Shown: positions 1 to 9,600, counted from the first letter of the stretch. The stretch: DNA of 46,328 nucleotides from an uncultured Flavobacteriales bacterium (GCA_946480085.1 CAMLHZ010000022.1:1-46328), one strand, 5' to 3'. Notes: generated by a model not told the origin, from the letters alone. A program made the numbers and translations.

Positions 1-930
1 ATTCTTCCAGTTAAATATGCTTATCACGACAGCAGTTTTATTCGTCGATTTGTGCGTTATACCTTTGCAGCCGGAATTTACAATCAACCGCCATTTTATA
101 GAGAATTCAGAAAGTATGATGGGACGTTGAATCCGAATGTGAAGTCTCAAAAGTCGGCACATTTTGTAGGTGGAATGGAATACAATTTCTACATGTGGAA
201 ACGTGATGTTCCATTCAAGTTTACGGTTGAAGGTTATTACAAGTACATGTGGGACATTAACCCATACGAAATTGAAAACGTTCGCATTCGCTACTATGCA
301 GATAACATTGCGAAAGGTTACGCAACCGGGTTGGATATGATGTTGAATGGGGAATTTGTTCCCGGATTGTTGTCTTTTTTCAAAGTAAGTGTACTTTCTA
401 CTAAGGAAGATATTTTGAATGATCAGTACACGAATTATTACAATGCCGCTGGTGAAGTGATTAAACCTGGAATTAGTGAAGATCAGGTTGCCGTTGATTC
501 GGCAGTTGTTTATCCGGGTTACATTCGTCGACCTTCAGATCAACGTGTGAATGTGGGAGTTTACTTTCAGGATAAAATGCCGGGATTTGAACGTTTGACA
601 GCCACTTTAGGATTGAACTATGGCTCACGCTTACCTTATGGTCCGCCAGATTTTACACGCTACAAAGATACGTTGACGATGAAAGCCTATTTCCGTGTCG
701 ATCTGGGATTCTCGTTCAGTTTATTGCAGGTAGATCCTAAAAAGCCGAACAAACATGCGTGGCAGAATAAACTCTCCGATTGTATTGTTACTGTTGAGTG
801 TTGGAATTTGTTGGGTTACAACAATGTCCTTTCAAAACAATGGATTCAGGATGTTTCTGGAAAATATTATTCTATCCCGAATTATTTGACCTCTAGGAGG
901 TTGAATTTGAAATTGTTGATTCGAATCTAG
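1..930 (+). CDS. TonB-dependent receptor, C-terminal part (5' end outside window)
   Basis: The reading frame is open from base 1, so this is the last 309 residues of a longer gene; the GTG at 52 is internal. The protein has the alternating aromatic and polar pattern of outer-membrane beta strands, for example FTVEGYYKYMWDINPYEIEN, and the phrase YNQPPFYREF, which is typical of the barrel of Bacteroidota TonB-dependent receptors with a carboxypeptidase-like N-terminal domain. It ends in a short basic and hydrophobic strand (LNLKLLIRI), consistent with a last barrel strand. It would take up a ligand across the outer membrane using TonB energy; the substrate cannot be told because the plug and N-terminus are missing. 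It converges with the minus-strand gene ending at 993, and a 7-base repeat run lies between them. The family call is fairly safe, the substrate unknown. Confidence 0.8.
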   Translation: MLPVKYAYHDSSFIRRFVRYTFAAGIYNQPPFYREFRKYDGTLNPNVKSQKSAHFVGGMEYNFYMWKRDVPFKFTVEGYYKYMWDINPYEIENVRIRYYADNIAKGYATGLDMMLNGEFVPGLLSFFKVSVLSTKEDILNDQYTNYYNAAGEVIKPGISEDQVAVDSAVVYPGYIRRPSDQRVNVGVYFQDKMPGFERLTATLGLNYGSRLPYGPPDFTRYKDTLTMKAYFRVDLGFSFSLLQVDPKKPNKHAWQNKLSDCIVTVECWNLLGYNNVLSKQWIQDVSGKYYSIPNYLTSRRLNLKLLIRI

Positions 931-935
931 ATTTT

Positions 936-1012
936 TAGAGTCTGGATATTGAGAATTTGGAACCTGGATTTTGAGAGTCTGGAATCGGGAAATCAAGATT
1001 CAGAATCGAGTA
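936..1012. repeat. run of about 11 degenerate 7-base units
   Basis: Read in steps of seven from 936, the units are tagagtc, tggatat, tgagaat, ttggaac, ctggatt, ttgagag, tctggaa, tcgggaa, atcaaga, ttcagaa and tcgagta. Nearly all start with a pyrimidine and are G/A-rich in the middle. The run fills the gap between the convergent genes and continues into the last codons of the minus-strand gene that stops at 993. Related 7-base runs occur at 21442, 26333, 41328 and 41782. Confidence 0.6.
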
Positions 1013-1439
1013 GATCCGTTCTTGTTTCTACATTCTTAACGTATGGCCTGTGTAAAGAGATCATAGTTGCTATAGTAATGAGTACTGATCCTGTGATTGA
1101 AATGTAATACCCGATTTCCCTGGTTGTTCCATGGTAATTAGGTTCGCTCAATAGCTCAAAGCGAATGGCAACATAAGCAATGAACGATAGAAGAAGGTAA
1201 TAGCCGATTTTGAAGACCAGTGAGTTCTTAAAATACCCGACACTAAATAAAACCACGTTTGCAATTAATAAACAATACCAGTGTTTTGAATCAATTCCGG
1301 TTTTGGTCCAAACTTCATGAGTTAGATAAGCGTCATAATAATCCGCCTTAAGAATAGGAATCTTGGCTGCCGATAAAAGCAATCCGGCTCCTGTAAAAAG
1401 AAGAATCAGTTTGACTGTTTTGTTGATTTTTGCTGACAT
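993..1439 (-). CDS. small four-helix membrane protein, paralogue D
   Basis: A 148-residue protein with about four hydrophobic helices (around residues 8-26, 55-70, 75-95 and 110-128) and a polar C-terminal tail. Its end, ISLHRPYVKN then TDLLDSES, closely matches the end of the neighbour at 1445 (ISLHRPHVKK then ADLLDS), and the middle phrases YFKNSLVFKI and FFRNSLFFKI also match, so the two are recent tandem duplicates. ATG start at 1439, five bases after the stop of the upstream gene. Last gene of the minus-strand run that begins with htpX or lemA. No known family recognised; an inner-membrane location is inferred from hydropathy only. Confidence 0.7.
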   Translation of the reverse strand: MSAKINKTVKLILLFTGAGLLLSAAKIPILKADYYDAYLTHEVWTKTGIDSKHWYCLLIANVVLFSVGYFKNSLVFKIGYYLLLSFIAYVAIRFELLSEPNYHGTTREIGYYISITGSVLITIATMISLHRPYVKNVETRTDLLDSES

Positions 1440-1444
1440 TCTGT

Positions 1445-1888
1445 TTATGAATCAAGTAAATCTGCGTAAGCTCCATCCTTCTTTACATGTGGTCGATGCA
1501 AGGAAATAATTGTTCCGATTACCAGCAATCCAAATCCAATTTGTTGAACATAGAAACCATATTCCAAATTGTTTGTAAAGCCATTCGTGTCCCGGGAAAA
1601 AGTCATTGAAAAAACAACTACAAGAAATAGAACGATTGCCAATACTGTGTAATGTGCTATTTTAAAGAAAAGTGAGTTTCGGAAAAAACTGAGAAGAAAC
1701 AATAACGCTCCTCCAACAACAACCAAAGACCAAAGTGGTACTTCAGTTCCAACATATTCTTTGCACAAGTATTGAGATTGAGGAAGAAGAGGACTGCTAA
1801 AACACATAGAAGCAACAACCAATCTGGAGGAAATCAACATAAGGATAGCTCCGATAATGATGAAGGAGTATTTGGTGAGTTTAATCAC
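1445..1888 (-). CDS. small four-helix membrane protein, paralogue C
   Basis: A 147-residue predicted membrane protein, paralogous to the genes on both sides; it shares the ISLHRP tail and the FFRNSLFFKI phrase with the gene at 993. The only usable start is GTG at 1888. Just upstream and in frame is AAC ATC AAT CCA AAA, where the next paralogue has AAA ATG AAT CCA AAA. The ancestral ATG therefore seems to have become ATC (1898-1900), and translation probably moved to the GTG four codons later, or is poor. Hydrophobic segments lie near residues 6-25, 53-72, 78-97 and 115-132. No function can be assigned. Confidence 0.65.
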   Translation of the reverse strand: MIKLTKYSFIIIGAILMLISSRLVVASMCFSSPLLPQSQYLCKEYVGTEVPLWSLVVVGGALLFLLSFFRNSLFFKIAHYTVLAIVLFLVVVFSMTFSRDTNGFTNNLEYGFYVQQIGFGLLVIGTIISLHRPHVKKDGAYADLLDS

Positions 1889-1901
1889 TTTTGGATTGAT
1901 G

Positions 1902-2342
1902 TTATGAGTTTCTGTTAAGGTATTCGTTTATTTGCTTTGAGTGCAATGAAATTACCGTTGATATAACAACGCAGAAAACACCACTCAACTCGAATTTCAA
2001 AGAATTTTCTAAAACGAGAATAAATGATGATGCTCCCCACGTATTCATAGAAAGCCCTGTGAACGCTGATGCTATTGGAGTAAGAATTAAAAGACAACCG
2101 TAGAATGCTGTTTTCGTTCCAGTAGAAGAGTAAAAAAAGCCAATCGAAAATACGATGGCAGTTATAATTACCCAAAGAATCCAGGCTGGATGCTCATATC
2201 CTTTTGTGTATTCTGTATAAATGCTCTCCCAATTGTCAAACTCTCTAAAAACCTCTTGTGATGTAAAGTTTAGCTGTGAACTGTAGGCAATAAGTACTAT
2301 TCCTATGAATAACAGAATGTATTTTATCGTTTTTGGATTCAT
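1902..2342 (-). CDS. small four-helix membrane protein, paralogue B
   Basis: A 146-residue protein starting MNPKTIKYILLFIGIVLI, with about four membrane helices and the tail VISTVISLHSKQINEYLNRNS, a diverged form of the ISLHRP tail of the two downstream genes. The ATG at 2342 is preferred; a TTG at 2348 in the same frame would add two residues and overlap the upstream stop. It lies in tight series with the genes on both sides, so co-transcription is likely. No domain of known function seen. Confidence 0.65.
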   Translation of the reverse strand: MNPKTIKYILLFIGIVLIAYSSQLNFTSQEVFREFDNWESIYTEYTKGYEHPAWILWVIITAIVFSIGFFYSSTGTKTAFYGCLLILTPIASAFTGLSMNTWGASSFILVLENSLKFELSGVFCVVISTVISLHSKQINEYLNRNS

Positions 2343-2344
2343 TT

Positions 2345-2773
2345 TCAATAGTCAGCTTTTTCAAAATAATCAGTTGTCAAAAATGCTCCAACAGTTAAAA
2401 CAATGTCACCAAATAAAAGAAATAACATTCCGCTTCCAGTATAACCGCTGATTGGCCCACCCCAGTTAAATGTTGAAATTTCCCCACTAACTTTAGTAAC
2501 AATGAGCGTAAAAAGTCCTGTTAAAACAATAAAAACTTTGGCAATTGTTCCTTTTCCGTAATTACCAATAACTAAGGGTACAAGAATCAGAAAAAGGTTT
2601 AAATAGAAAATACCACTTACCAGCCCATAATTAATGGTGTCAATTGTATTCCATTCGTCTTGGGGAGTAGGATCCAATCTTGAGTCTATTGTAACTGGCA
2701 AAAACCAGGCAATTCCAATCAGAATGAAGCCAATCGAAGTAATGATTTGGTGTGTTTTTACATTTTCGAACAT
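2345..2773 (-). CDS. small four-helix membrane protein, first of the array
   Basis: A 142-residue predicted inner-membrane protein with hydrophobic stretches near residues 10-26, 50-70, 78-95 and 113-132. It has the same size and layout as the three genes after it, but its sequence is only weakly similar (no ISLH tail), so paralogy is likely but not certain. Its ATG at 2773 is two bases after the htpX stop, so it is almost surely translated from the htpX message. Function unknown; the position suggests a link to membrane-protein quality control, which is inference only. Confidence 0.65.
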   Translation of the reverse strand: MFENVKTHQIITSIGFILIGIAWFLPVTIDSRLDPTPQDEWNTIDTINYGLVSGIFYLNLFLILVPLVIGNYGKGTIAKVFIVLTGLFTLIVTKVSGEISTFNWGGPISGYTGSGMLFLLFGDIVLTVGAFLTTDYFEKADY

Positions 2774-2775
2774 TC

Positions 2776-3690
2776 TTACATCTGCTCAAGGAAAGCAATG
2801 CGTTTCTCAATTGGTGGATGCGTAGAAAACAAACCTCCTAATGCGTTATGATGAATGAACATTTGTTTTACATCGTCACTCTTTACTTCGCTAACATCGC
2901 TGTTGCCCGAGATTTTTCTCAATGCACTCGCCATCGCTTTTGCATTTCTGGTCATTTCTACTGCTCCTGCATCTGCAAGATATTCGCGTTTACGTGAAAG
3001 CGAGAACTTGAATAAAATGGCAAGTAACCAAGCTACCAAACCAATTGCCAAAGCAATGAGCTGCATGCTTCCATTGTCGTCTTTATCGTCTCTTCTTCTG
3101 CCGCCACCCCAAAGAACGGAACGGAAAAGAATATCAACTGCAAAAGAGAAAATCCCTACAAAAATGATGGAGATCACCAATAAACGAACGTCCTTATTTT
3201 TAATATGTGTCAGCTCATGTGCAATTACACCTTCCAATTCCTCATCGTTCAAATGTTCGATAATTCCGGTTGTTAACGTCACAGCGTAAGAACTTTCGCT
3301 CATACCACTTGCAAATGCGTTTAACGCTGGCGAATCGATAACGTGTAATTTTGGCATGGTCATACCAATGCTCATACACAGATTTTCCGTAAGGTTATAA
3401 ACGCGCATGTTCTCTTTACGTTCAAGAGTTCTTGAGCCTGTAGCAAGATTGATCATAGTTGAATTCGCGAAATACGCAATAGCAAACCAAATTGCTACAC
3501 CGCCAAGCACAAAAGGAATGGTTTTGACGTAAGCCATATTGACTTCAGCAATTTTTTCCTTACCGCCATGCGTAAAGAAGAAGAAAGCATAAACCCCGGC
3601 TAAAATTAATGTGGGAAATGCTGCGAGTAATAATACGGATTTCAGATTGTTCTTACTGATCTGAGATTGTAAACCAACGTATGTAGCCAT
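2776..3690 (-). CDS. htpX: HtpX-like M48 family membrane zinc metalloprotease
   Basis: A 304-residue protein with two N-terminal membrane helices (about 18-38 and 55-75), the zinc-binding motif HELTHIKN near residue 158, and the third-ligand region SRKREYLADAGAVEMT further on, all standard for M48B peptidases. HtpX degrades misfolded or damaged inner-membrane proteins with its active site facing the cytoplasm. The length is normal. A Gly/Arg/Asp-rich loop (GGGRRRDDKDDNGS) lies between later hydrophobic segments. It is followed by four small membrane-protein genes in the same direction. lemA lies upstream, a common pairing, but a terminator-like hairpin at 3774-3805 separates the two, so htpX may have its own promoter. 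Confidence 0.93.
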   Translation of the reverse strand: MATYVGLQSQISKNNLKSVLLLAAFPTLILAGVYAFFFFTHGGKEKIAEVNMAYVKTIPFVLGGVAIWFAIAYFANSTMINLATGSRTLERKENMRVYNLTENLCMSIGMTMPKLHVIDSPALNAFASGMSESSYAVTLTTGIIEHLNDEELEGVIAHELTHIKNKDVRLLVISIIFVGIFSFAVDILFRSVLWGGGRRRDDKDDNGSMQLIALAIGLVAWLLAILFKFSLSRKREYLADAGAVEMTRNAKAMASALRKISGNSDVSEVKSDDVKQMFIHHNALGGLFSTHPPIEKRIAFLEQM

Positions 3691-3773
3691 TGAGATAAGT
3701 CAAAAGTCACACTTCGACATACTTCGACAATGCTCAGTACAAGTCGCTCAGTGCGAGAAAGTTAAAAGTAAAA

Positions 3774-3805
3774 CGGTGACTGAGGTTCTCGAAGTCACCG
3801 TTTTT
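3774..3805 (-). terminator. hairpin terminator after lemA, member of a dispersed hairpin family
   Basis: cggtgact (3774-3781) pairs with agtcaccg (3793-3800), and inner gag pairs with ctc. Read on the minus strand the stem is followed by CGTTTTACTTTTAAC, and on the plus strand by TTTTTATTTT, so it could stop transcription both ways. It lies 20 bases past the lemA stop. The same hairpin with compensated base changes recurs at 22461-22487 and, reversed, at 22517-22541. Confidence 0.65.
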
Positions 3806-3824
3806 ATTTTGAATTTGTTTAATC

Positions 3825-4388
3825 TTAAAAAGAAACTTCAGGAGCTTTGTCTAAAGTTTGTCTTTGCTCAACACCAAGGTCGAACATAGGTTCTTTTGTG
3901 TAACCTTTCATTCCAGCAATAATACTACTTGGGAATTGTTCAATTCCGTTGTTGTATTCTTTTGTAGCCGAGTTGAAGAAACGACGCACAGCAGCCAATT
4001 TGTTTTCAATATCTCCAATTTCGTTTTGAAGGTTCATGAAATTAGCATTTGCCTTTAAGTCTGGATAAGCTTCAATTTGCATGTTGAATCCGTTCATAGC
4101 CGCACCCAAAGTTGCTTCTGCTGCAATTTTCTCAGAAATTGTTCCAGCTTGCATTGCGCGAGAACGGGCTTCAGTAACTCTGATCAATACTTCACTTTCG
4201 TGATTCATGTAACCTTTAACAGCTCCAAGTAATTGAGGAATTAAGTCATAACGTTGCTTCAATTGTACATCGATGTCAGCGAAAGCACTTTCTCTGTTGT
4301 TTTTTAATGCAACAAGGCGGTTGTTGATAGAAACCCACCAAATGATCAAAATCAATACAACACCACCAATAATTAACCCAGGAATCAT
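3825..4388 (-). CDS. lemA: LemA family protein
   Basis: A 187-residue protein with one N-terminal membrane helix (about 3-19, IPGLIIGGVVLILIIWW) followed by a long helical region with the family signature around RYDLIPQLLGAVKGYMNHE and a C-terminal FNSATKEYNN segment. LemA proteins are N-out, single-pass, coiled-coil-rich membrane proteins of uncertain role, often encoded next to M48 peptidases, as here with htpX. ATG start at 4388; a TACTTTAG element on the minus strand (4413-4420) resembles a Bacteroidota -7 box. The family assignment is firm; the molecular role is not known. Confidence 0.93.
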   Translation of the reverse strand: MIPGLIIGGVVLILIIWWVSINNRLVALKNNRESAFADIDVQLKQRYDLIPQLLGAVKGYMNHESEVLIRVTEARSRAMQAGTISEKIAAEATLGAAMNGFNMQIEAYPDLKANANFMNLQNEIGDIENKLAAVRRFFNSATKEYNNGIEQFPSSIIAGMKGYTKEPMFDLGVEQRQTLDKAPEVSF

Positions 4389-4529
4389 AATTCTTATTTA
4401 TAAATTGTTTTGACTAAAGTAATTGTTTTTTAATTCGACAATAGCGAATTGATTTTTTTTGGCTAAAAAAATGATTGAGCGACTTTATTTCGTTTGAATT
4501 TGGTGTTGTTCAATTAGTAATTGACATTC

Positions 4530-6503
4530 CTATATTTCGATAGCCAACAAGCAGATATCATCGATTTGATCTAATTCTCCTTTCCAGTTGTTAATGGATT
4601 TTTCAATGGTTTGAATCTGTTCTGAAATGCTTTTGCTCATGCTTGATAAAACCACTTCTTTTAGCTGTTTCGATTTGAATTTTTTGCCGTGTTCACCACC
4701 AAACTGATCTGGAATTCCATCTGAGAATAGGTAAATTCGATCACCTTTTGAAATAGAAACGTTGTGGGTGGTGAAATTCTTGTAGTCATGATGATTACCC
4801 ACCGGTTGTTTATCGCCTTTCAGTTCAATGATTTCTGTTGAATGCTGTTTCAATATCCAAAGCGGATTATTTGCTCCGGCCCATGTTAATGTCTCGTTTT
4901 TCTGATCCCATGCACAAATGGAAACGTCCATTCCATCGTTTAGATTCATCTGACTCTTGGCAAATTCAGCAAGAATGATCTTTCGTGTTTGAGTTAAAAC
5001 TTCACCTGGAGTTGAAGCGCCTGCTTCCAGAATTGCTCTATTCAAGGCATTGTTACAAAGTAAGCTCATGAATGCTCCGGGAACTCCATGCCCGGTGCAA
5101 TCGGCAACGGCAATGTAAACCAGGTTTTCTGATTGATGAATCCAGTAGAAATCCCCCGCAACAATGTCTTTCGGCTGGTAAATCAACCCGAACTTTGGAA
5201 ATGCACTTCTGATCGATTCAAAAGAAGGAAGAATGGCACTTTGAATGCGTTTCGCGTAGTTGATGGAATCCAGAATTTCGTCGTTCTTTTCTTCCACCAT
5301 TGCACGCTGTTCATCGATAATGCGTTTTTGTCGAGTGGCGATCCTCCATCTGCTGAATAGAATAATTGCGAAAATGGCAATGATGAAAACGATGATTCCC
5401 AATGACCAGAAAATGATGTTGTTTTGAGTTGCGCGAGCCTTGTCCTCTGCTTCCTTTTGGATGTCTTTCTTCAGCTGACGCATTTTCTCGAGTTCGCTTT
5501 TCTTTTCGAATTGATAACTCAACTCTGTTTCAGCTTCATCCCGAATAGAAGATGCGCTGGTCCAGGCACTTTTAATCTTAAGTGATTTTGTTAAGTATTC
5601 GAATGCGGCCTTGAAATCACCTTTGATTCGTGCAATTTCACTTAAGTTTTCATAGGAATACCAGATACTCTCGTTTCCACCTACTTTTAATCCTATTGCC
5701 AATCCCTTTTTGAATTCTGCCTCGGCTAAATCATACTTTTTTTGCTTCATGTAACATGTTGCAATGTTGTTTATTCCTTTGGATGCGCCGTATTCATCTT
5801 TGTACTTCAATCGCAGTTCAATACAATCCTTAAAATTTTGAATGGCCTTTTCGTATTGCTTTTTGTCGAGGTAACATAGACCGATATTATTTAAATCATC
5901 CATTAAACCAACAGTGTCATTTCGTTTTTCATCCATCAATTTTGATCGGGTGAAATAATCCAGTGCCTTATCGAAATCTTTTTTGTTCAAGTAACAAATT
6001 CCCATGTTGTTATAACACGCTGAAATGCCATTATCATTCTTAATTCGTTGTCGAATTTTCAGAGCCTTGGTGTGGTAATAAAGTGCCTCATCGTTATTGT
6101 TCTGATTGGAATAAATCAGCCCGATATTACTCATGGAGTAAGCCTGGCCTTCCAAATCCTTTATTTTTTCCTGAATGCGTAGTGCAGTAAAATAACATTT
6201 CAGCGATTTGGGATAATCTCCCTTATAATCGTAGATAATTCCAAGGTTGTTTAAAAGCTTGCCTTCTATTTTTTTGTACTTGTTTTTTCGCGCAATGTAC
6301 AAGCCTCTGTGGGCATAAATAATTCCGGTTTTGTAATGGCCCGTTTGCCAACAAACTTCTGTCGCATTGTTGAGTGCAATAGCTTGTTTTTCAGGAGATT
6401 TAATTCTGTTTAATCTGCTCAACAAAGTATCTTGTTCAGCCGAAAACGTGAATAATGGCGTTATCAGAATTAAAAAGCAAGAAATGAATACGCTTCTGAT
6501 CAT
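4530..6503 (-). CDS. TPR sensor with SpoIIE-type PP2C phosphatase domain
   Basis: 657 residues in the order: signal peptide (1-21), about seven tetratricopeptide repeats (about 45-320; phrases such as NNLGIIYDYKGDYPKSLKCY recur), a charged helical stretch, one membrane helix (about 360-382), a short coiled coil, and a C-terminal SpoIIE/PP2C domain (about 440-655). Metal-binding motifs are visible: AGDFYW, ADCTGHGVPGAFMS near 465, DGMDVSICAWD near 520 and FSDGIPDQFGG near 597. The TPR part would lie in the periplasm and the phosphatase in the cytoplasm, dephosphorylating Ser/Thr on a partner such as an anti-sigma antagonist. This layout is common in Bacteroidota. It stands alone and no partner kinase or anti-anti-sigma gene is nearby, so its target is unknown. 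Confidence 0.92.
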   Translation of the reverse strand: MIRSVFISCFLILITPLFTFSAEQDTLLSRLNRIKSPEKQAIALNNATEVCWQTGHYKTGIIYAHRGLYIARKNKYKKIEGKLLNNLGIIYDYKGDYPKSLKCYFTALRIQEKIKDLEGQAYSMSNIGLIYSNQNNNDEALYYHTKALKIRQRIKNDNGISACYNNMGICYLNKKDFDKALDYFTRSKLMDEKRNDTVGLMDDLNNIGLCYLDKKQYEKAIQNFKDCIELRLKYKDEYGASKGINNIATCYMKQKKYDLAEAEFKKGLAIGLKVGGNESIWYSYENLSEIARIKGDFKAAFEYLTKSLKIKSAWTSASSIRDEAETELSYQFEKKSELEKMRQLKKDIQKEAEDKARATQNNIIFWSLGIIVFIIAIFAIILFSRWRIATRQKRIIDEQRAMVEEKNDEILDSINYAKRIQSAILPSFESIRSAFPKFGLIYQPKDIVAGDFYWIHQSENLVYIAVADCTGHGVPGAFMSLLCNNALNRAILEAGASTPGEVLTQTRKIILAEFAKSQMNLNDGMDVSICAWDQKNETLTWAGANNPLWILKQHSTEIIELKGDKQPVGNHHDYKNFTTHNVSISKGDRIYLFSDGIPDQFGGEHGKKFKSKQLKEVVLSSMSKSISEQIQTIEKSINNWKGELDQIDDICLLAIEI

Positions 6504-6568
6504 ACTACAATATTAAACGTTTTGTATGCTCACACACAATAATGTGCAAAAAATGCTTCTAAATTTAT

Positions 6569-6576
6569 TATCTTCG
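6569..6576 (+). promoter_or_regulatory. candidate -7 element for icmF
   Basis: TATCTTCG matches seven of eight positions of TAnnTTTG and lies 46 bases before the icmF start. Between them is a small inverted pair, aatccc/gggatt (6584-6606), which could fold in the leader. No convincing -33 TTTG is seen. Confidence 0.4.
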
Positions 6577-6622
6577 CGCACCCAATCCCAACAGAATTCG
6601 GGATTCTTTTATTACACAAAAT

Positions 6623-9600
6623 ATGGAACAACAAGCACCCTACAAATCGAAAAATAATATTCGTATTGTTACAGCAGCATCTTTATTTGATGGTCACGAT
6701 GCAGCAATCAATATTATGCGTAGAATCATTCAATCAACTGGTTGTGAGGTGATTCATTTAGGACACGACCGTTCTGTGGAAGAAGTAGTTGATACTGCAA
6801 TTCAGGAAGATGCGCAGGCAATTGCAATGACTTCTTACCAAGGTGGACATACAGAGTACTTCAAATACATGTATGATTTGTTGAAAGAAAAGGGTGCACC
6901 GCATATCAAAATCTTTGGAGGAGGAGGAGGAACTATTCTTCTTTCTGAAATTGAAGAATTACAGGGATATGGAATTACAAGAATTTACCACCCTGATGAT
7001 GGTCGTTCACTTGGTTTGCAAGGAATGATCAATGATTTGGTGGAGAAATCGGATTATCCTGTTGGTGATGTTTTAAATGGTGAGATCAATCATATCGAAG
7101 AAAAACATGTGCCGTCGATTGCACGATTGATTTCTGCAGCTGAGAATTTCCCTGAACAATCTGCTCCGGTAATGAGCAAAGTTCATGAGATTGCCTCTAA
7201 AAATGATGTTCCTGTTCTTGGGATTACAGGAACTGGTGGCTCAGGAAAATCTTCTTTGGTGGATGAATTGGTTCGTCGTTTTTTAATGGATTTCCCTGAT
7301 AAGCAAATTGCTGTTGTTTCTGTGGATCCATCGAAACGTAAAACTGGTGGAGCTTTGTTGGGGGATAGAATTCGCATGAATGCAATTAAGAACTCACGAG
7401 TTTATATGCGTTCATTAGCGACGCGTCAATCGAATTTAGCTTTATCAAAACATGTTGCCGAGGCCATTCAAGTTTTGAAAGCAGCAAATTATGACTTGAT
7501 CATTTTGGAAACTTCCGGAATTGGTCAATCGGATACAGAAATCCTGGATCACTCAGATGCGTCTTTATATGTAATGACCCCTGAATACGGTGCAGCTACA
7601 CAGTTGGAGAAAATCGACATGTTGGATTTTGCAGATGTTATTGCATTGAATAAATTCGATAAGCGTGGAGCATTGGATGCTTTGCGTGATGTAAGAAAGC
7701 AATATCAACGCAACCATGGTTTGTGGGATAAGAATGTAGATGAAATGCCGGTTTACGGAACCATCGCATCGCAGTTCAACGATCCGGGAATGAATACACT
7801 ATATAAGATAGTGATGGATAAAGTGCGTGAGAAAACAAATGCACCACTTGAATCCAAATTTGAGATTACGAAGGAAATGTCGGAGAAGATCTTCGTTATT
7901 CCACCAGATAGAACACGTTACCTTTCTGAAATTTCTGAAAACAACAGAGGTTTTGATAAGTGGGTGGCGAAGCAAGTTGATGTTGCGGATAGATTATACG
8001 GTTTACAGCGTTCAATTGAAACAATGCAAAGCTCAACGTTAGATGACAAAGATCGTTTGATAAAAGGTTTGCAGGAAGCTTTTGAAAATGTGAAAAGAGA
8101 TTTGGATGGACACAACTGGCAGATTCTTGAAAATTGGGAAGCGAAGAAAGCATCTTACGCTGCACCTGAGTTCATCTTCAAGGTTCGCGATAAAGAATTG
8201 AGAATGGCAACGCACACAGAATCGTTGTCGCATTCACAAATCCCGAAAGTAGCTCTTCCGAAGTTTAAATCGTGGGGTGATATTTTACGTTGGTCGTTGC
8301 AAGAAAATGTTCCAGGTGAATTCCCATATACTTCAGGATTGTTCCCTTTCAAAAGAGAAGGTGAGGATCCAACGCGTATGTTTGCTGGTGAAGGTGGTCC
8401 TGAAAGAACGAATCGTCGTTTCCATTATGTAAGTTTAGGGATGCCAGCCAAGCGTTTGTCTACAGCATTTGATTCGGTAACATTATATGGTAATGATCCG
8501 GATGTTCGTCCGGATATCTACGGTAAAGTGGGTAACTCGGGAGTTTCCATCTGTTGTTTGGATGATGCGAAGAAATTGTATTCAGGTTTCGACCTATCAC
8601 ATCCTGCAACTTCGGTGTCAATGACAATTAACGGTCCGGCACCAATGTTACTTGGTTTCTTCATGAATGCTGCCATTGATCAGAATTGTGAGAAATACAT
8701 TAAGGAAAACGGATTAGAGAAAGAAGTTGAGGCTAAGATTGTTGCAATCTATAAGAAGAAAGGAGTAACAAGACCGAAATATCAAGGCGACCTTCCGGAA
8801 GGAAATGACGGATTGGGATTGATGTTGCTTGGTGTAACAGGAGATCAGGTTTTACCTGCAGATGTTTACAATGAAATTAAAGTAGAAACCTTGAAACAAG
8901 TTCGTGGAACTGTTCAGGCAGATATTTTGAAGGAAGATCAGGCTCAAAACACGTGTATTTTCTCTACAGAATTCGCTTTGCGTTTGATGGGGGATGTTCA
9001 GGAATATTTCATTGAGAAACAAGTTCGTAATTTCTATTCGGTTTCTATTTCAGGATACCACATTGCTGAAGCAGGAGCAAATCCAATTACACAGTTGGCA
9101 TTTACACTGGCAAATGGATTCACTTATGTAGAGTACTATTTAAGTCGTGGAATGGATATCAATGCATTCGGACCAAACTTATCATTCTTCTTTTCGAACG
9201 GAATTGATCCTGAATATGCAGTAATTGGTCGTGTTGCTCGTCGAATCTGGGCTAAAGCTTTGGCGAAGAAGTACGGGGCGAATCCGCGTGCACAAATGTT
9301 GAAGTACCATATTCAGACTTCGGGTCGTTCGCTTCACGCACAGGAAATTGATTTCAACGATATTCGTACAACGCTGCAAGCATTGTATGCAATTTATGAT
9401 AACTGTAACTCATTGCACACAAATGCATACGATGAGGCGATTACAACTCCAACTGAAGAATCGGTTCGAAGAGCGATGGCTATTCAATTGATCATTAATC
9501 GCGAGTTAGGATTGGCGAAGAATGAAAATCCTTTACAAGGTTCATTCATCATTGAAGAGTTAACGGATTTGGTTGAGGAAGCTGTTTTGACAGAATTCGA

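Noticed and set aside
3711..3770. Repeat-like acttcgac and gctcag words next to the lemA hairpin
   Set aside because: They resemble dispersed Bacteroidota repeats, but I could not find a second full copy in the window.
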